A stretch of DNA of 64,000 nt from Diphasiastrum complanatum (GCA_029204225.1 CM055111.1:18122668-18186667), one strand, 5' to 3'; positions 52,395-64,000 are shown, counted from the first letter of the stretch. Numbers and translations: made by a program. The notes: generated by a model not told the origin, from the letters alone.

Positions 52395-52520
52395 AGGCCC
52401 ACGCTTGGTGCGGTGGTCTACTGTGCGTGTGTTGGGCTTGACTACTCAGATTCCATTCGCTTCCCTGCCCCACTCGTGGGCGGAAACTTGGGCCAAAGGC
52501 TCAAAGCCTCCTTAATATAA
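52395..52520 (+). repeat. Possible tRNA-derived SINE
   Basis: 'ttggtgcggtggtctactg' resembles a tRNA 5' part with an A box; 'gggcttgactactc' could be a weak B box about 30 bases on. The segment ends AT-rich. One copy only in the window. Confidence 0.2.
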
Positions 52521-54489
52521 AAAGTTAAATAGAATTAGTAGCACTTTTAGTTTTCTAACGAGATTAGTTTCTTAGCACTACGTCTTAAGAAGCATGAGGA
52601 CAAAAGTTGCTAAAATATCTTGGAGAGCAGGAAATTGTGTGCAAGTTCTATTTGCATTTTAAGATCCGCTTTCCACTGATCTGTGATCTGTATAAGCTTC
52701 TTTGCTGTCAACTATCCCCTAGGCACATCCGAATCAAAAGCCTGCCATTTGTGTGTAAACTCTCTCGTCCATCTCACTTCTGATCTCCGTCAGTCCATTG
52801 ATTATTTATCGCGCAGTACAGAATCACGTTGATTAGAATCGAAAGTTGAAAGTGGTGATTATAATTAGTTCTGAGCCATGGAGGTTAAGAATCATGCAAG
52901 AGCATAAGAGGTCAGATGTGACAAGACATTTGACCATTGCTTTCATTCCCAGCAAGACATGTTCATGTTCTCAGACTAAAATGCGTCAGCTCCAAGCCGT
53001 TCTGTGAAGCATACGCGGTTTCAGCATCAGCATGGAAGGGCTTGTACGTATGATAGGTACAAGCCTGAAGCCTCAGTGCCATGTTACAATGCGCTATTTC
53101 AAAGATATTATCTCGCGTCTATTTCTTTCTTGCAAGTCCGACACACAAATGTGACATATAAGTAAATTTTGTCCGTTTAGTTATAAGCTTAATTTATGAT
53201 ACTCTTCTATTTTTTAATTAATTTTGTATAGTTACAAATTTACAATGTGAGAGGACCTTTGCTTTAGGTCCCCAAGGGCTGTGGAACCCTTGAGCAAGGA
53301 AGGCCCAACCGTGTTGAAGGCCTAAGACCCCTTTTCGAGTTTGATGTCTAAGTGTGAATTTTGTTACATGTTTATTTTGAGTGGACTTTGCATGACAACC
53401 AATAAAGGTTACTTAATTTGTGAAAGTTTTTATACTAGTGGACTTTGGTCATAAATTCTATCAGGACATCCAATGCCTAGATGTCACAAGGCTCATGTGC
53501 TATGTGGCAGCCAATAATTGGGTTGTTGGCACAAGATTTAGTGTTAGGTAATTATCTCTCATTAGATGTCAATATGAGAAGTTCATTGGAAAACTAAAAT
53601 GTGATGGTATTGCTCATAAAATAAATCGTTCATAACGTAGAACTAAGATGTACTTTGTAAATTGTTTAAATAATGATAATAACCTAGTACATGAGAAGAT
53701 TTGTCTAAGAATTTACAATGATCCTTATGAGGCTTGAAGATGAGGATAAATGTAGTGTTTGAAGCATAGATTTTGAAACACATTTTTTTTAAGAGACAAC
53801 CTCCAATGAGCTCCAAACATGGTTTCTCTAAGAGAGAATTGACGTCTTTTTCTTTTCTAGAAATGAATCTCCATAAAACTTTGAAGTATGTTCACATCTT
53901 GAGATTTAACATTATGTTTTTTCGCGGATGGAGCTTTATCTACAACAAGAAGCTAGTTGGTGGAATGGAAACCTTAGATTTTCTAGATCATAGAAAGTTT
54001 TGGTATTTGCATGTATGCATCAAGGTATTATCAAGCTAAATCCATAATCTATAACTTATAAATAGTTCTTTGCTTGATTAGGTGGTGAGTTGGTGAGGAC
54101 CTCATTTATTCTCTTTGAAGTTAGGAGTTAGCCACACAAATGAGGACATGCAAGAGAAATAAAGTACATAATAAGATAGTTTACTTTTAATAAGTGGTGA
54201 GCTGCTGATCACTTTATTTTCTCTCCTTTAATTAGGTCATGAGTTTAACTCCAATTTGATGCACAAAATGAGGACGTAATAGATGAAAACAGGAAAATTG
54301 TGGTACACCAAGTTTTCTTGATGGGGACATAAGAAAGAAAAACAAGAAAGTTATGCTATATGTCTCACAAAGGCCTAGCCATTCTCTTGAAAATGTATGA
54401 AAGTACAAATTTCTTGAATAAAACATGTCGTTAATGTCTAAGAATCAATGTGAGGTAAATACTTATTTTTAGAGAATCTATGTGCTAGA
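52521..54489. other. Stretch without a recognised gene
   Basis: 52800-53060 is the downstream sequence shared with the pseudogene at 34000-34200, so the duplicated unit extended past the stop codon. The rest is AT-rich without a gene; a plus-strand open frame at 53773-54039 has no recognised domain. Confidence 0.5.
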
Positions 54490-54870
54490 GATAAACACAG
54501 TGAAGACAATCAGAGACGTCAAATTCGATGAGAGCAGAACAATGGCCAACAATGATCCTGTTAGTTATGAATTTCTTAAAAGACAATACTAGGATCTACG
54601 AACCGTGACAGAGAGAGCAGAGGATGAACACTCAGACGAAGATGTTGGAGTCGCACCTCATTCGAGCGACGAATCAGACGAAGAAAGATTCGCATGCCAG
54701 CCTATTGCTACAACACCTGTAAATCGAAATGGTTCTGGACCTAGAAGAATAGATAAAGACAAGAGCATTGCAATACCAGAAGGATCTCCTAGAAGATCAA
54801 CAAGAGAATGAAGAGCGCCAACAAGATTTGTGCTAGGCAACTCAGCTTCTACATTTGAAGAATTTAAATA
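54490..54870 (+). pseudogene. Family C integrase-linker fragment
   Basis: 'INTVKTIRDVKFDESRTMAN', 'DPVSYEFLKRQY', 'HSSDESDEERFACQPI' and 'SPRRSTRE' correspond to 47343-47720 of fragment 2. A stop follows each of 'KRQY' and 'STRE'. Neither integrase nor reverse transcriptase flanks it. Confidence 0.75.
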
Positions 54871-56690
54871 CCGTGATGATGACAACATTCGGACATTTCT
54901 ACACACCGCTAACGACTTTTCTCCAGGTCTACGATCTGGTATGGAATTTGTAAAATGTTACCAATGGCTAGAAGGGCAGGTTTCGTATTGCATACTCTGT
55001 ATGTTCAACGAACAAAACACTTAAGAATTGTAGAAGAAGAAGGGCGAATTACTAGACACAACTATAAGCGAGAGAAGTACGTATAAGCGGATTACAGGAT
55101 AAGCTCACAAGAAGGGATGAGGAGAATAAAGTGTTGTTAGATCGCAATGCACAATGTTTTGAGAGAATAATGAAACTCTAGAGAGAAGCCGGTGGAATGC
55201 AAACATACATGTGATTGAATATGAGAGGGATTTATTACAAACCCAACTCGATAGCATCACTACAAGTGGACCAGTCCGAAGTGACAACACGAGACTCAAG
55301 GAATGGACAAAGAATATTCTACACACCCATGTCATGGACAAACTGGAACAGTTTGTGGACGAGCAGGGATATTTGCAAGAGGAGAACATGCAACTGGAAA
55401 AGAAATTAGCTGAACACGAGGGTTGTTATCGGTGGCACACCATTGCAATAACTGGTTGTCGCATCCAGAAGCAGTTCAAGAGCAGGCAAACCTACAACAA
55501 TCTATGACAGATGTGCAGCACTTAAAACAACACTTGTCTGACTTACAAGGCACACTTCAAGACAAAGAAATAGAGTGGTAGAAATTACAGGAAGAGGCAA
55601 AGGGCTTATTGAAGAACATTGCGGATTTGATAGATCAACTCAAACTTAGATGAGATTCTGTGCAAGTGGATACAAGTCAACACCAACATAGCCAAGCTAT
55701 GGGAAAGTCAATAGAAAATCAATCCCTGATGGTTGTACCACATCGGGCGAAAAGGCCTAGAACAAGATTGGGAAGGAAGGTAAACAACACGTACTAGGCT
55801 TTACAGCCTTGGATACATCAACGCAACATCGAACATGCATGGAATATTGACTATTTGTTCTTGTCAAAGGTGGATATCACAACAGAAGAGTGAGATGAGC
55901 CATGGGAGCTATGTGAGTTATATGAGTTCTGGTAGAATTTGGAGTTGAAAGAACAAACGATTTTGGCTTGGGCATTCTTACAAGGCTGGATGAAGATATA
56001 TATATATGAAGTCAAACATGCCTTACCGATACATAATGACTTGCACTATCAACCATTAAGAAGTGCGCAAGGTTTACAACATGGCAGCAAGATCTTGTAA
56101 CAAGTTTGATGCGGTGTATGCTACGGTGGCAAGGCATATAAATATCACATACCCATTATTATGGCAGCTATATTACTGATGAGAAGAGGGTTTCCAAGAG
56201 GAAAATCGACAAAGCAACTTAGAATTTCCACACTCACGGCGCTTTCCAATTCATGGACTTTGTTGTGATTGCTATACAACAAACACGGGAGTTGTTTGTC
56301 AACAAACGCTATACGATGATAACCACTAAATGGCTGGAAAAGGCAATGCTAATAGACCACGATTAGTATCCAGTGTTATGGATGAAAAACAAAATTTGCT
56401 GCTCCAACCTATTTGGCATGGACTAGCCATGCTAGTACTAGAAACACGAAACTGGACATCATCCCAACTACAACAACATTGATAGAAATGTCGTGGTCAA
56501 AGAAAATAGCTAGTGAATTTAAATTGCTTACCATTGATTCACAAGAAAAGGGTGAACTTGTAAGTCATTTCTTGGGGGTACATACATCCGATGAGAGTGA
56601 CAGTGAGCATCATAGCAAGGAGGTTAAACGAAGAAAGAAGATGAAGAAGACTCAGACTTGACACTCGGTGGAACTAGTGTTTTTCCACCG
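54871..56690 (+). pseudogene. Unrecognised decayed coding region with coiled coil
   Basis: Plus-strand coding-like sequence with many stops. The clearest part is 55211-55507: 'MIEYERDLLQTQLDSITTSG' and 'VDEQGYLQEENMQLEKKLAE', a predicted coiled coil. Another open part at 56413-56661 ends in 'HHSKEVKRRKKMKKTQT'. The intervening 55600-56400 gives short protein-like runs ('ELFVNKRYTMITTKWLEKAM') in changing frames. It could be a retroelement gag or a transposon-borne gene; no family is recognised. Confidence 0.35.
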
Positions 56691-57191
56691 GGGAATATGT
56701 GTTAGGTCCATTTTGGCCATTACAATGTACATTGTAAATACGGAGTGAATTCAAATATAATTGAAGGTCTATTATTATGTATTTGAAGTTTTATTTACAA
56801 GGACGATGCACTTACAAGTCACTTACACGAATCGACTAGATTCGAATCGCCATCTTAAACTAGAGTAATTTAAACTCATAGTTAAATTTACCCTAGTAAG
56901 GTATAAAGTACATACGTGTAACTCATATATTGGTTAAAGCTATTCAATGGAGCGATGCATTTGTAATTTCTAGAGGTGTGTTTGTCCGCTCCGTAGAGTA
57001 ACAAAGATTATCTTTTTTGAACTATGTCCTCCGCATCCGTGTATTAATTACATTGAATGCTTGGTCGTTGTACTTGAAAGTATATGGCTTTTGTGACAAC
57101 TATACATAGTATGTACGGTCAATGAATCATTATCGTTGATGCGGACGAGAACATCACTGGAACGTTCCTCGTTTATTTTAGACGACCTTCG

Positions 57192-57194
<3 letters not shown>

Positions 57195-57254
<60 letters not shown>
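57195..57254. repeat. (TC)n(AC)n compound microsatellite
   Basis: About 32 bases of TC followed by about 28 of AC. Several copies of a GCCGAAGGTG-like word in both orientations lie at 57181-57480. Confidence 0.95.
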
Positions 57255-57256
<2 letters not shown>

Positions 57257-57847
57257 TTTTTGCAAGAAGCCGAAGGTGCCCTTAAAAAGGCAAAGATGTC
57301 TTGAAAATAGTTTAACTCATGAAAGTAGATGACCTTCGGAAATTTTCTCTCTCTTCGCATTTTTCGGAAAATTGTGAAAAAGTCGAAGGTGTTGAAAACA
57401 GTTAAACTTTTGAACTGCACAAGCTAAACTTTTGAACTATGCAAGTGTCGCATTTCGGGGAAATGAGAAAAAGCCGAAGCTGTTGAAAACATAATGTATT
57501 TCTGCAGACTGTCGAAAAAGTAATGTATTTCTGTAGACTTGTTCTTAATGTTAATTTTGTGAAGATGGCCAAGTATTCAATGACTTCAAGTTATTGAGCT
57601 TAACATGAACTTGAAATTATGATAGGATTGGTTACCCTCCTTTGCTGGAGATCAGCCGGAAGCCCGTTGTAGACGTTCTTCAAATAAATTGGTTGTCTAA
57701 ATTTGTGATTCCTACAGGTATCAGATGAGCAGACGTAGAACCAAAGTTGGTTTCACCTGACCCTAGATTAATGATCAATAAACATGCAGGAAGAATCATG
57801 AAATAGAAATTAACCAAGGAGGCAACTGTGGGCTTAATTTCCAACAA

Positions 57848-58778
57848 AAATTAGCGCACAACAATGCTTGATCCCAAAATGGCTTATCAAGTTTAGCACT
57901 TAACCTCATGGCTTTGACACTTTTACATAAAGTCCTATTCTTCTTTTCAGCCACTCCATTTTGTTGTGGGGTCCTTGGTGTTGTATACTCCCTCTTGATC
58001 CCATGCTCATCACAAAAGGCCTTGAACTTGGTAGATATGTACTCTCCACCATTGTCACTCCTTAAGCACTTGATCCTTGTGGAAAATTGATTCTCTCTTG
58101 CATTCTTGAACTTAACAAATACATTATACACTTCATCTTTGCTCTTTAGTAGATTTATCCAACAAAATATACTAAAATCATCAATGAAAGCTACATACAT
58201 CTTAGCTCCACTATTGCTAATTTGATGAATATTCGAATGTACAACTTGAAAAGGCTTTATAGATATAGATGTAGATCTAGTATAAGGTTGTCTATGAGAC
58301 TTTGACAAAGCACAAGACTCACAAACATGATTGATGCTACTTAAGAAACTTAGAAGACCAATCACAACTTGCTTCCTAGCCATTACCTCCAATGACTTGA
58401 AGTTGAGGTGTCTTATAACAAACCTCTTGAATAGGTATTTGCTTTCTTGCAACACATCCAACTTGGCTAGCAATAACACAAGCATCTAGTTTGAACAACT
58501 TTCCTAGTTTTTTACCTTTTTCAATCAAGATATCCTTCCTTTTGATCATACAAGCATCTCCATCAAACTCAACTTTGAGGCCTTTACTTAGCAATTGACT
58601 CACACTAAGTAAATTCTTGGTAATAAATGGAATGAACAAAACATCCTTAAAATGAACATTCCTATTTGTAGAGAGAGAAATAGGAATTGTGCCAATCCCT
58701 TTGATTGCACACTCACCATCAATATTGGCCGTGTAGATCACCCTCTTGTCATCTCCATATGCCAACAAAGAAGTGAAA
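57848..58778 (-). pseudogene. Family B fragment B3: protease end and integrase
   Basis: Minus strand, close to 61620-62560 of B2. 'YGDDKRVIYTAN' onward, 'GIGTIPISLSTNRNVHFKDV', integrase 'CALSKSHRQPYTRS', 'FIDDFSIFCWINLLKSKDEV', 'RSDNGGEYIS' and 'TPQQNGVAEKKNRT'. One shift near 58400 and small deletions. No LTRs; the left edge is at 'CAN' of 'LLCANF' and the right edge lies 44 bases from a CT array. Confidence 0.88.
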
Positions 58779-58817
58779 AGTGCACCATCTTTACTCATTT
58801 GACATTCTCAATCAAAG

Positions 58818-58917
<100 letters not shown>

Positions 58918-58958
58918 AGGATCGAATAGCTTTGGGTAGGTGCTCGAGCCGCCCCCAA

Positions 58959-59073
58959 AGTCTTTCCTAGCCAAGGCCTTCTATCTGTAATCTCTCTTTC
59001 TCTCTCTCTTTCCTAAGTTGGGTGTGAATAGCTTTGGGTGCACTCGAGCCCACAAAGCCTCTCTTGACCTAGG

Positions 59074-59131
<58 letters not shown>

Positions 59132-59291
59132 ATGCAAGTGAAGGCGGGGCTGACGCTCCTAATGTTCGGACCCTATGCTACATTGACGACACAACAATGG
59201 CGCCGTTGTCAAAGCCTTTCCTAGCCAAGGCCTTCTATCTATCCTCTCTTTCTCTCTCTCCTTCCTAGGTTGGGTGTGAATAGCTTTGACT
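58959..59291. repeat. Direct repeat of about 80 bp around a second (CT)n array
   Basis: 'cctagccaaggccttctatct...ttgggtgtgaatagctttg' occurs at 58959-59037 and again at 59211-59291, about 93% alike by eye. The CT array 59077-59127 lies between the two copies. Confidence 0.85.
59077..59127. repeat. (CT)n microsatellite, 51 bp
   Basis: Uninterrupted CT dinucleotides between the two direct-repeat copies. Confidence 0.97.
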
Positions 59292-59437
59292 CTTATAGCT
59301 TCATTATTAATAAGTTGATCTTCAAAAGCTAATGGCGACGGTTGCAACGAGTGAGACCAAGAAGGTGTGTCGTGTGTCATTGATCCATCCGATGATGATG
59401 CATCACGCTCAACATCATCATTAGCTTGTGAAGCTTG

Positions 59438-60076
59438 TGTGAAAGATTCAACTAGTTTCATCACATTTTGCAATATTTCCATATTTGGCATATTGAGGCC
59501 AAAACTTGTTTTAGACTTAGAGGTTGAATTTTCAAAGTTCATTAGTCTAAATTTCATTTGAATAAACACTTTTTGAAAGTGTGGGAATGATAGAATGCGA
59601 GTTTGAGTAGATTCAATTTGAATAAGTTGGGTACATTGAATCTAGTAGGGTTAGCATTTTGGTGCGAAAGCCAAGTGGCCAAATAGGGTTTGGACCTGCT
59701 ATAAAAGGATGTAACTCATGGAGAGAGTCATCTTCTCTCTTCTCTATCTCATTTCATGCTTATACATGGTCCTCTTTGGGTTCTACTATCCATTGGTGCA
59801 CTATCTTGGTGATTGCTTGCAATTCTATGTGTAGAATGATCTATATTTGTTATTTTTGGATCCACACGTGTGAAATACAGTAGCTTGCTGGTTTTGTATG
59901 GACAGCAACAGTACATAATCATTTGATTCAAGTTTGATCAAGTTCTATTAGTTTTTGCATCTCAAATTGTGTGTAGATGCTGATTTTTCTACATTGGTGA
60001 AATTAGTAGTGTATTTCTCTTTCTAACCAAAGATCATTCAAGTAGATTGGATCTTAAGGATCTGAAATATTTCACA
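59438..60076 (+). repeat. 5' LTR of B2
   Basis: TGTGAAAGATTC...TTCACA, 639 bp; about 13 bases near 59646 are missing relative to B1 (the 'gacccaaaattg' part). CACGTG palindrome near 59863-59872, TATA-like 'ctataaaagg' at about 59699-59708. Confidence 0.9.
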
Positions 60077-60088
60077 TGGTATCAGAAC
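60077..60088 (+). other. Primer-binding site of B2
   Basis: TGGTATCAGAAC, one mismatch to the initiator-Met complement. A leader of about 590 bases without other features follows, up to the gag start. Confidence 0.85.
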
Positions 60089-60676
60089 TTGTGTTTCAGG
60101 TTATGAAGGAGGAAGTCAGATCTATCAATGATTTGGTGAAGATATCAAGTCTAGAGCATGCTAGAGAGGATTCTACACCAAAATCGGATTTTTCGCTTTT
60201 GTAGATTGGATCTTTTATACATCAAAACACTAAATAGGTCAATATACTTGTTCAATTCCATTTTTTGAGTTCACATGCTGGATTTGGCCGATTTTTGGAT
60301 CATTGGTTCAGCCTAAGTGGTGGCTTATAGATTGCATATCAAATTTTCAGCATTTGCATGTAGATTTGGAATAGTCAATTTTTTGTGATTTTGTCAAAAC
60401 CCTAATTTTGATTGGATCTCTAGATAGTGAGGTTGCTAGACTTCATTTGAGTGTGTTTCAATCTTAGGAAGTGGCAAAAGTCATTAGATTGAGGATAGAT
60501 CATAGGTTGATCAAGATTCCATGATTCTATGTGCTGATTTGCTTGGATAAGTGCTAGAAGAGAATTTGTGAGATAGTTTCAAATATTGGTGATTTCTTTT
60601 GAAAGCATTTGTTGTTGTTCAAAGGAGTGCTTTGTGCATTGAAGCAGGTTGAAAGAGAAGATCAGGTCATTGCTAC

Positions 60677-62515
60677 ATGGCATCCTCAATTGGAGTCATG
60701 TTGGAAGCCAATGATAGGCTTACCTCAAGTAACTATTCATTATGGAAAGTGAGGATGGTGTCACTTCTTGAGATGAATGATGTTTTGGATATTGTTGTAG
60801 GTTTGGAGGAGAGACCAGCAGCACAACAAGATCAATTGAGGTATGACAAGAGGGCCAAGAAGGCTCTACACATGATAAAGATGAATGTTACCAATGAACT
60901 TCTCAAGGAAGTTGGTAAGTGCACATCATCTTTGGAAGCTTGGAATTCATTGAAGAAGCTTTATGAATCCAAGTCTACTTCTAGAGTGTTGACTCTAAGA
61001 AGCCAAATCTTTTCTTGTTTTCAAAAGAATGAAGAAAGTCCAAGTACTTTTGTTTTGAAAATGAAAGCATTGAATGATGAGTTGGCTTGCATAGATGAAA
61101 GCATTAAGGAAGGAGAACTTATTCAAGTGATTCTTAATGGCTTGTTGGATGCTCATGCTAACATTGTTCAAAGTATTGCTATTCAAAAGACTTTGCCAAG
61201 TTTGATGGATCTTCAAGAGATCTTGATCAATGAGGAATATAGGCTTCAAGCAAGAGGTGGATCTACATCGACACTTCAAGAGGATGCTATGTTCACAAAG
61301 GGCAAATTCAAGGGCAAAACCAAAAGCAAGTGGTCTAAAGGGCAAGATCAAGTGGGTGCTTCTTCAAGTGGCAAAAAGAATGATAGATCAAAGCTCAAGT
61401 GCTTCTATTGTGGCATCAAAGGACACTTTGCAAGTGAGTGCTACAAAAAGAAGAGAGATCAAGGAGACAAGCAAGGTAATCTTACTCTTGATGAGGATGG
61501 TTTGGATGTGCAAGATGCAAATGATGATGCTTTTGTGATGTCTTCATGTATGCTTGTTAATGATGGAGATCTAGATCCTTGGTGGATTGATAGTGGAGCA
61601 AGTTCGCACATGACCTTTCACAAAGAGTACTTCACTTCTTTGTTGGCATATGGAGATGACAAGAGGGTGATCTACACGACCAATGATGGTGAGTGTGCAA
61701 TCAAAGGGATTGGCACAATTCCTATTTCTCTCTCTACAAATAGGAGTGTTCATTTGGAGGATGTCTTGTTTATTCCATCTATTACCAAGAATTTGCTTAG
61801 TGTGAGTCAAATGCTAAGTAACGGCCTCAAGGTGGAGTTTGATGGAGATGCTTGTTTGATCAAAAGGAAGGATGTCTTGATTGGAAAAGGTAAAAGGCAA
61901 GGGAAGTTGCTCAAACTTGATGCTTGTGTTATTGCTAACCAAGTTGGATGTGTTGCAAGGGAGAAAATTTCTATTCAAGAGGTTTGGCACAAAAGGATGG
62001 GACACCTCAACTTCAAGTCATTGGAGTTAATGGCAAGGAAGAAGGTTGTGATTGGTCTTCCAAGTTTCTTACGTAATGACAAGCATGTTTGTGAGTCTTG
62101 TGCTTTGTCTAAGTCACATAGACTACCTTATACTAGATCTATTTCTAGATCTACAAAGCCTTTTCAACTTGTACATTCGGATATTCATGGATTTACTACA
62201 ATTAGCAATAGTGGAGCTAAGATGTATGTAACATTCTTTGATGATTGTAGTAGATTTTGTTGGATCTATCTACTAAAGAACAAGGATGAAGTGTATGATG
62301 TCTTTGTCAAGTTCAAGAATGCAAGGGAGAACCAATTCTCCACAAAGATCAAGTTCTTGAGAGGTGACAATGGTGGTGAGTACATATCTAACAAGTTCAA
62401 GGCCTTTTGTGATGAGCATGGGATCAAGAGGGAGTATACAACATCAAGGCCCCACAACAAAATGGAGTGGCTGAAAGGAAGAATAGAACTTTATGTGAAA
62501 GTGCTAAAGCTATGA
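60677..62515 (+). CDS. Gag-protease-integrase of B2
   Basis: 612 codons. Gag 'LTSSNYSLWKVRMVSLLEMN', zinc knuckle CFYCGIKGHFASEC (near 61401), protease WWIDSGASSHMT (near 61579), integrase 'HKRMGHLN', 'CALSKSHRLPYTRS', 'FFDDCSRFCWIYLLKNKDEV' (Ile-Asp-Asp changed to Phe-Asp-Asp) and 'RGDNGGEY' (Ser to Gly). A 1-base loss at about 62445-62455 shifts the frame, so the native part ends at 'KREYTTSR' and the last 20 or so residues are not integrase. Confidence 0.88.
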   Translation: MASSIGVMLEANDRLTSSNYSLWKVRMVSLLEMNDVLDIVVGLEERPAAQQDQLRYDKRAKKALHMIKMNVTNELLKEVGKCTSSLEAWNSLKKLYESKSTSRVLTLRSQIFSCFQKNEESPSTFVLKMKALNDELACIDESIKEGELIQVILNGLLDAHANIVQSIAIQKTLPSLMDLQEILINEEYRLQARGGSTSTLQEDAMFTKGKFKGKTKSKWSKGQDQVGASSSGKKNDRSKLKCFYCGIKGHFASECYKKKRDQGDKQGNLTLDEDGLDVQDANDDAFVMSSCMLVNDGDLDPWWIDSGASSHMTFHKEYFTSLLAYGDDKRVIYTTNDGECAIKGIGTIPISLSTNRSVHLEDVLFIPSITKNLLSVSQMLSNGLKVEFDGDACLIKRKDVLIGKGKRQGKLLKLDACVIANQVGCVAREKISIQEVWHKRMGHLNFKSLELMARKKVVIGLPSFLRNDKHVCESCALSKSHRLPYTRSISRSTKPFQLVHSDIHGFTTISNSGAKMYVTFFDDCSRFCWIYLLKNKDEVYDVFVKFKNARENQFSTKIKFLRGDNGGEYISNKFKAFCDEHGIKREYTTSRPHNKMEWLKGRIELYVKVLKL

Positions 62516-63147
62516 GGTTAAGTGCTAATCTTGACAAACCATTTTGGGATCAGGCTTTGTTGTGTGCCAATTTCTTGTGCAATAGGTGGCCGAGTGCTTT
62601 TTTGGATGGAAGGACACCTTTTGAGATGCTATTCAAGAGGAGGCTGAGTGTCAACTTTTTAAGAGCATTTGGATGCACATGCTATGTCAACATTACTCTT
62701 GATGATAGGACCAAGGAGGATCCATCTTCAAGAAGAGGTATTTTTGTTGGATATAGTGAGGTGAGTAAAGCCTACAAGGTTTACATTCCTTCTACTAACA
62801 AAGTGATTGTTGGTAGAGATGTCATTTTTGATGAGGGAAACATTTCAAAGGTGTCTTCAAGAATGATTGATGGTAAAGTAGATGGATCTAACATTCTTGA
62901 TGTTGATGGAAGGATCCTACTTTGGATGGTGGTGATGATGGACCTTCATCAAGTCAAAATCCAAGGAGAACATCAAGAGAAAGACAAGTACCTTCAAGGC
63001 TCACATATGATCAAAAGGGTAAGCAAGTAGTTTCTGGAAATTATGCTACTTTCCTAACCTCTTTGGATGAGCCTACAAGTATAGATCAAGCAAGGAAAGA
63101 AGAGGAGTGGATCCAACCAATGGATCTTGAGTATCGATCTCTTATGA
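62450..63147 (+). pseudogene. Integrase end and linker of B2
   Basis: Continues in the next frame: 'GVAERKNRTLCESAKAMRL', 'FGCTCYVNITLDDRTKEDPS', 'VIVGRDVIFDEGNISKV'. A second shift near 62910 leads to 'NPRRTSRERQVPSRLTYDQK' and the first residues of reverse transcriptase, 'KEEEWIQPMDLEYRSLMKSG'. At 63148 copia homology ends abruptly. Confidence 0.85.
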
Positions 63148-64000
63148 AGAGTGGAACATCTTTTGGAGGATATTCTTGTGTACATGGAGCTATGCAAGTG
63201 GATGGATGTTATCTTGCTGTAAAATCAAGTAATGGATCTGGAAAACAAATTTTGTTCAATGACTTTGATGGTCAAGTTGAAGATCAAGAGGTTGATCTCA
63301 AAGCGCTTCAACTAGTCAAAAGGGAAGTTGGCAATTTGGAGCTAGTCAAGAGCATCAAAGAAGAGGTAATTGGCAAAGGTGTTATGGATCTAATTTTGCA
63401 GCATATTGAAGACTCAAGTAAGGTCAAAGGAGCAGCAAGGAAGTGTTGTTCAAGTTTACTTTACTTGTTCTATCTCATGTTTGAGCAATTTCATGTGGAT
63501 GTGTGCAAATTGTCAAGATATGGTAAAACTAGCTACATTGGTGAGCATTGTTTTGATGTTGGATTTGTACTAGCATTCTTGGCTGATTTTGCTGATGGAA
63601 ATGAAGCTATTGGAGGTTCATTATGTCACTCATCCATGGCTAAGTTCTCAAGTGTTGAGCTACTTGGTGCCAATACTTGGAGATTGTCAATTTTTGGTGA
63701 ATTCATGGTCATTTTCTTGTGTCAAGTAGATCTTGAAGATGGACTAGTGTTATGGAGTCATGTGGTGCTGGACATCATTAATGTACTCACCTACTCATGG
63801 ATTTCCAAGGTTTGATGGTTTCTTGTGGCAAGATGAAGATGGAGGCTCATTCATGGAGTATCATGGTGGATACAAGGCAACAAAGGAAAAAGGAGGAGGA
63901 GACATGCAAGAAAAAGTTGATCACTCACATTTATTGTTTGTTTGCTGTATTTTTCCAAAGCGTTAAGAGTTGGAAGCATGGTGGAATCATTTCATTTACA
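63148..64000 (+). other. Unknown module in B2 replacing reverse transcriptase
   Basis: Open with the preceding linker to 63815 (the frame that starts at 62922). It reads 'FGGYSCVHGAMQVDGCYLAV', 'KALQLVKREVGNLELVKSIK', 'LYLFYLMFEQFHVDVCKLSR', 'YGKTSYIGEHCFDVGFVLAF' and on to 'INVLTYSWISKV'. The part after 63497 matches the B1 module, and the part 63260-63490 matches 14462-14715 on the minus strand. No known domain recognised. It continues past the window. Confidence 0.75.

Larger units (their letters stand above)
59438..64000 (+). mobile_element. Chimeric copia element B2, runs off the window
   Basis: 5' LTR 59438-60076, PBS, gag-protease-integrase, integrase end, then the unknown module from 63148 in place of reverse transcriptase. 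The 3' LTR is beyond 64000. It is close in sequence to B1 but keeps gag zinc knuckle, protease and integrase. Target duplication cannot be checked. Confidence 0.9.

Noticed and set aside
59159-59569. Minus-strand frame of 136 codons overlapping the B2 LTR start
   Set aside because: It is LTR sequence plus low-complexity DNA. The part at 59290-59437 looks slightly like a copia linker but carries no diagnostic motif.

Overview
This window is nuclear DNA of a land plant. It is AT-rich, has plant-type splice signals (GT/AG with T-rich acceptors), and is packed with Ty1/copia retrotransposons whose primer-binding sites match the initiator-Met tRNA 3' end (TGGTATCAGAGC). I cannot name the species. 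The high density of nested copia elements, the long GA/CT microsatellites and the single transporter gene would suit a repeat-rich fern, lycophyte, bryophyte or gymnosperm, but that is inference. No bacterial genes, rRNA, tRNA genes or CRISPR arrays were seen. Family letters (A, B, C, D, E, F, H, I) are labels used only in this answer.

Layout. 1-4816: decayed copia remains H and I on either side of a candidate long LTR, then a fragment of a family C LTR. 4817-14715: a minus-strand block made of D pol, segment E, C gag and a C LTR. It is interrupted by family A, an almost intact copia element (5950-11809) with 653-bp LTRs, a GACCC target duplication and one 1-base frameshift. 14716-21904: few mobile elements; a decayed spliced gene, a decayed SET-domain gene, long (GA)n arrays and a 55-bp tandem repeat. 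21905-25060: non-autonomous copia element B1. 26150-28286: a Ty3/gypsy relic cut by copia element F (28287-33499). The 3' LTR of F is fused to a pseudogene copy of a drug/metabolite-type transporter.

35585-43025 is a second copy of the D - E - C-gag block, in the same orientation as the left one. 43026-48127 is a rearranged cluster of C-family fragments in both orientations. 48128-48920 holds truncated LTRs. 50500-52335 carries the only plausible host gene, a 3'-half EamA/DMT transporter with a possible plastid-targeting first exon. 54490-59437 is decayed retroelement sequence and CT microsatellites. 59438-64000 is a second chimeric B element (B2) that runs off the window.

The most interesting signal is a sequence module of unknown origin. 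In the B lineage it sits where reverse transcriptase and most of RNase H should be (23660-24205 and 63148-64000). Pieces of it recur on the minus strand at 14462-14715 and 43135-43345, in contact with other copia sequence. It looks like a non-autonomous copia lineage that has amplified captured or spacer DNA. Other points of note: a CACGTG palindrome shared by otherwise different LTR families, pol genes whose stop codon is supplied by the first bases of the 3' LTR, and breakpoints marked by short microhomologies.
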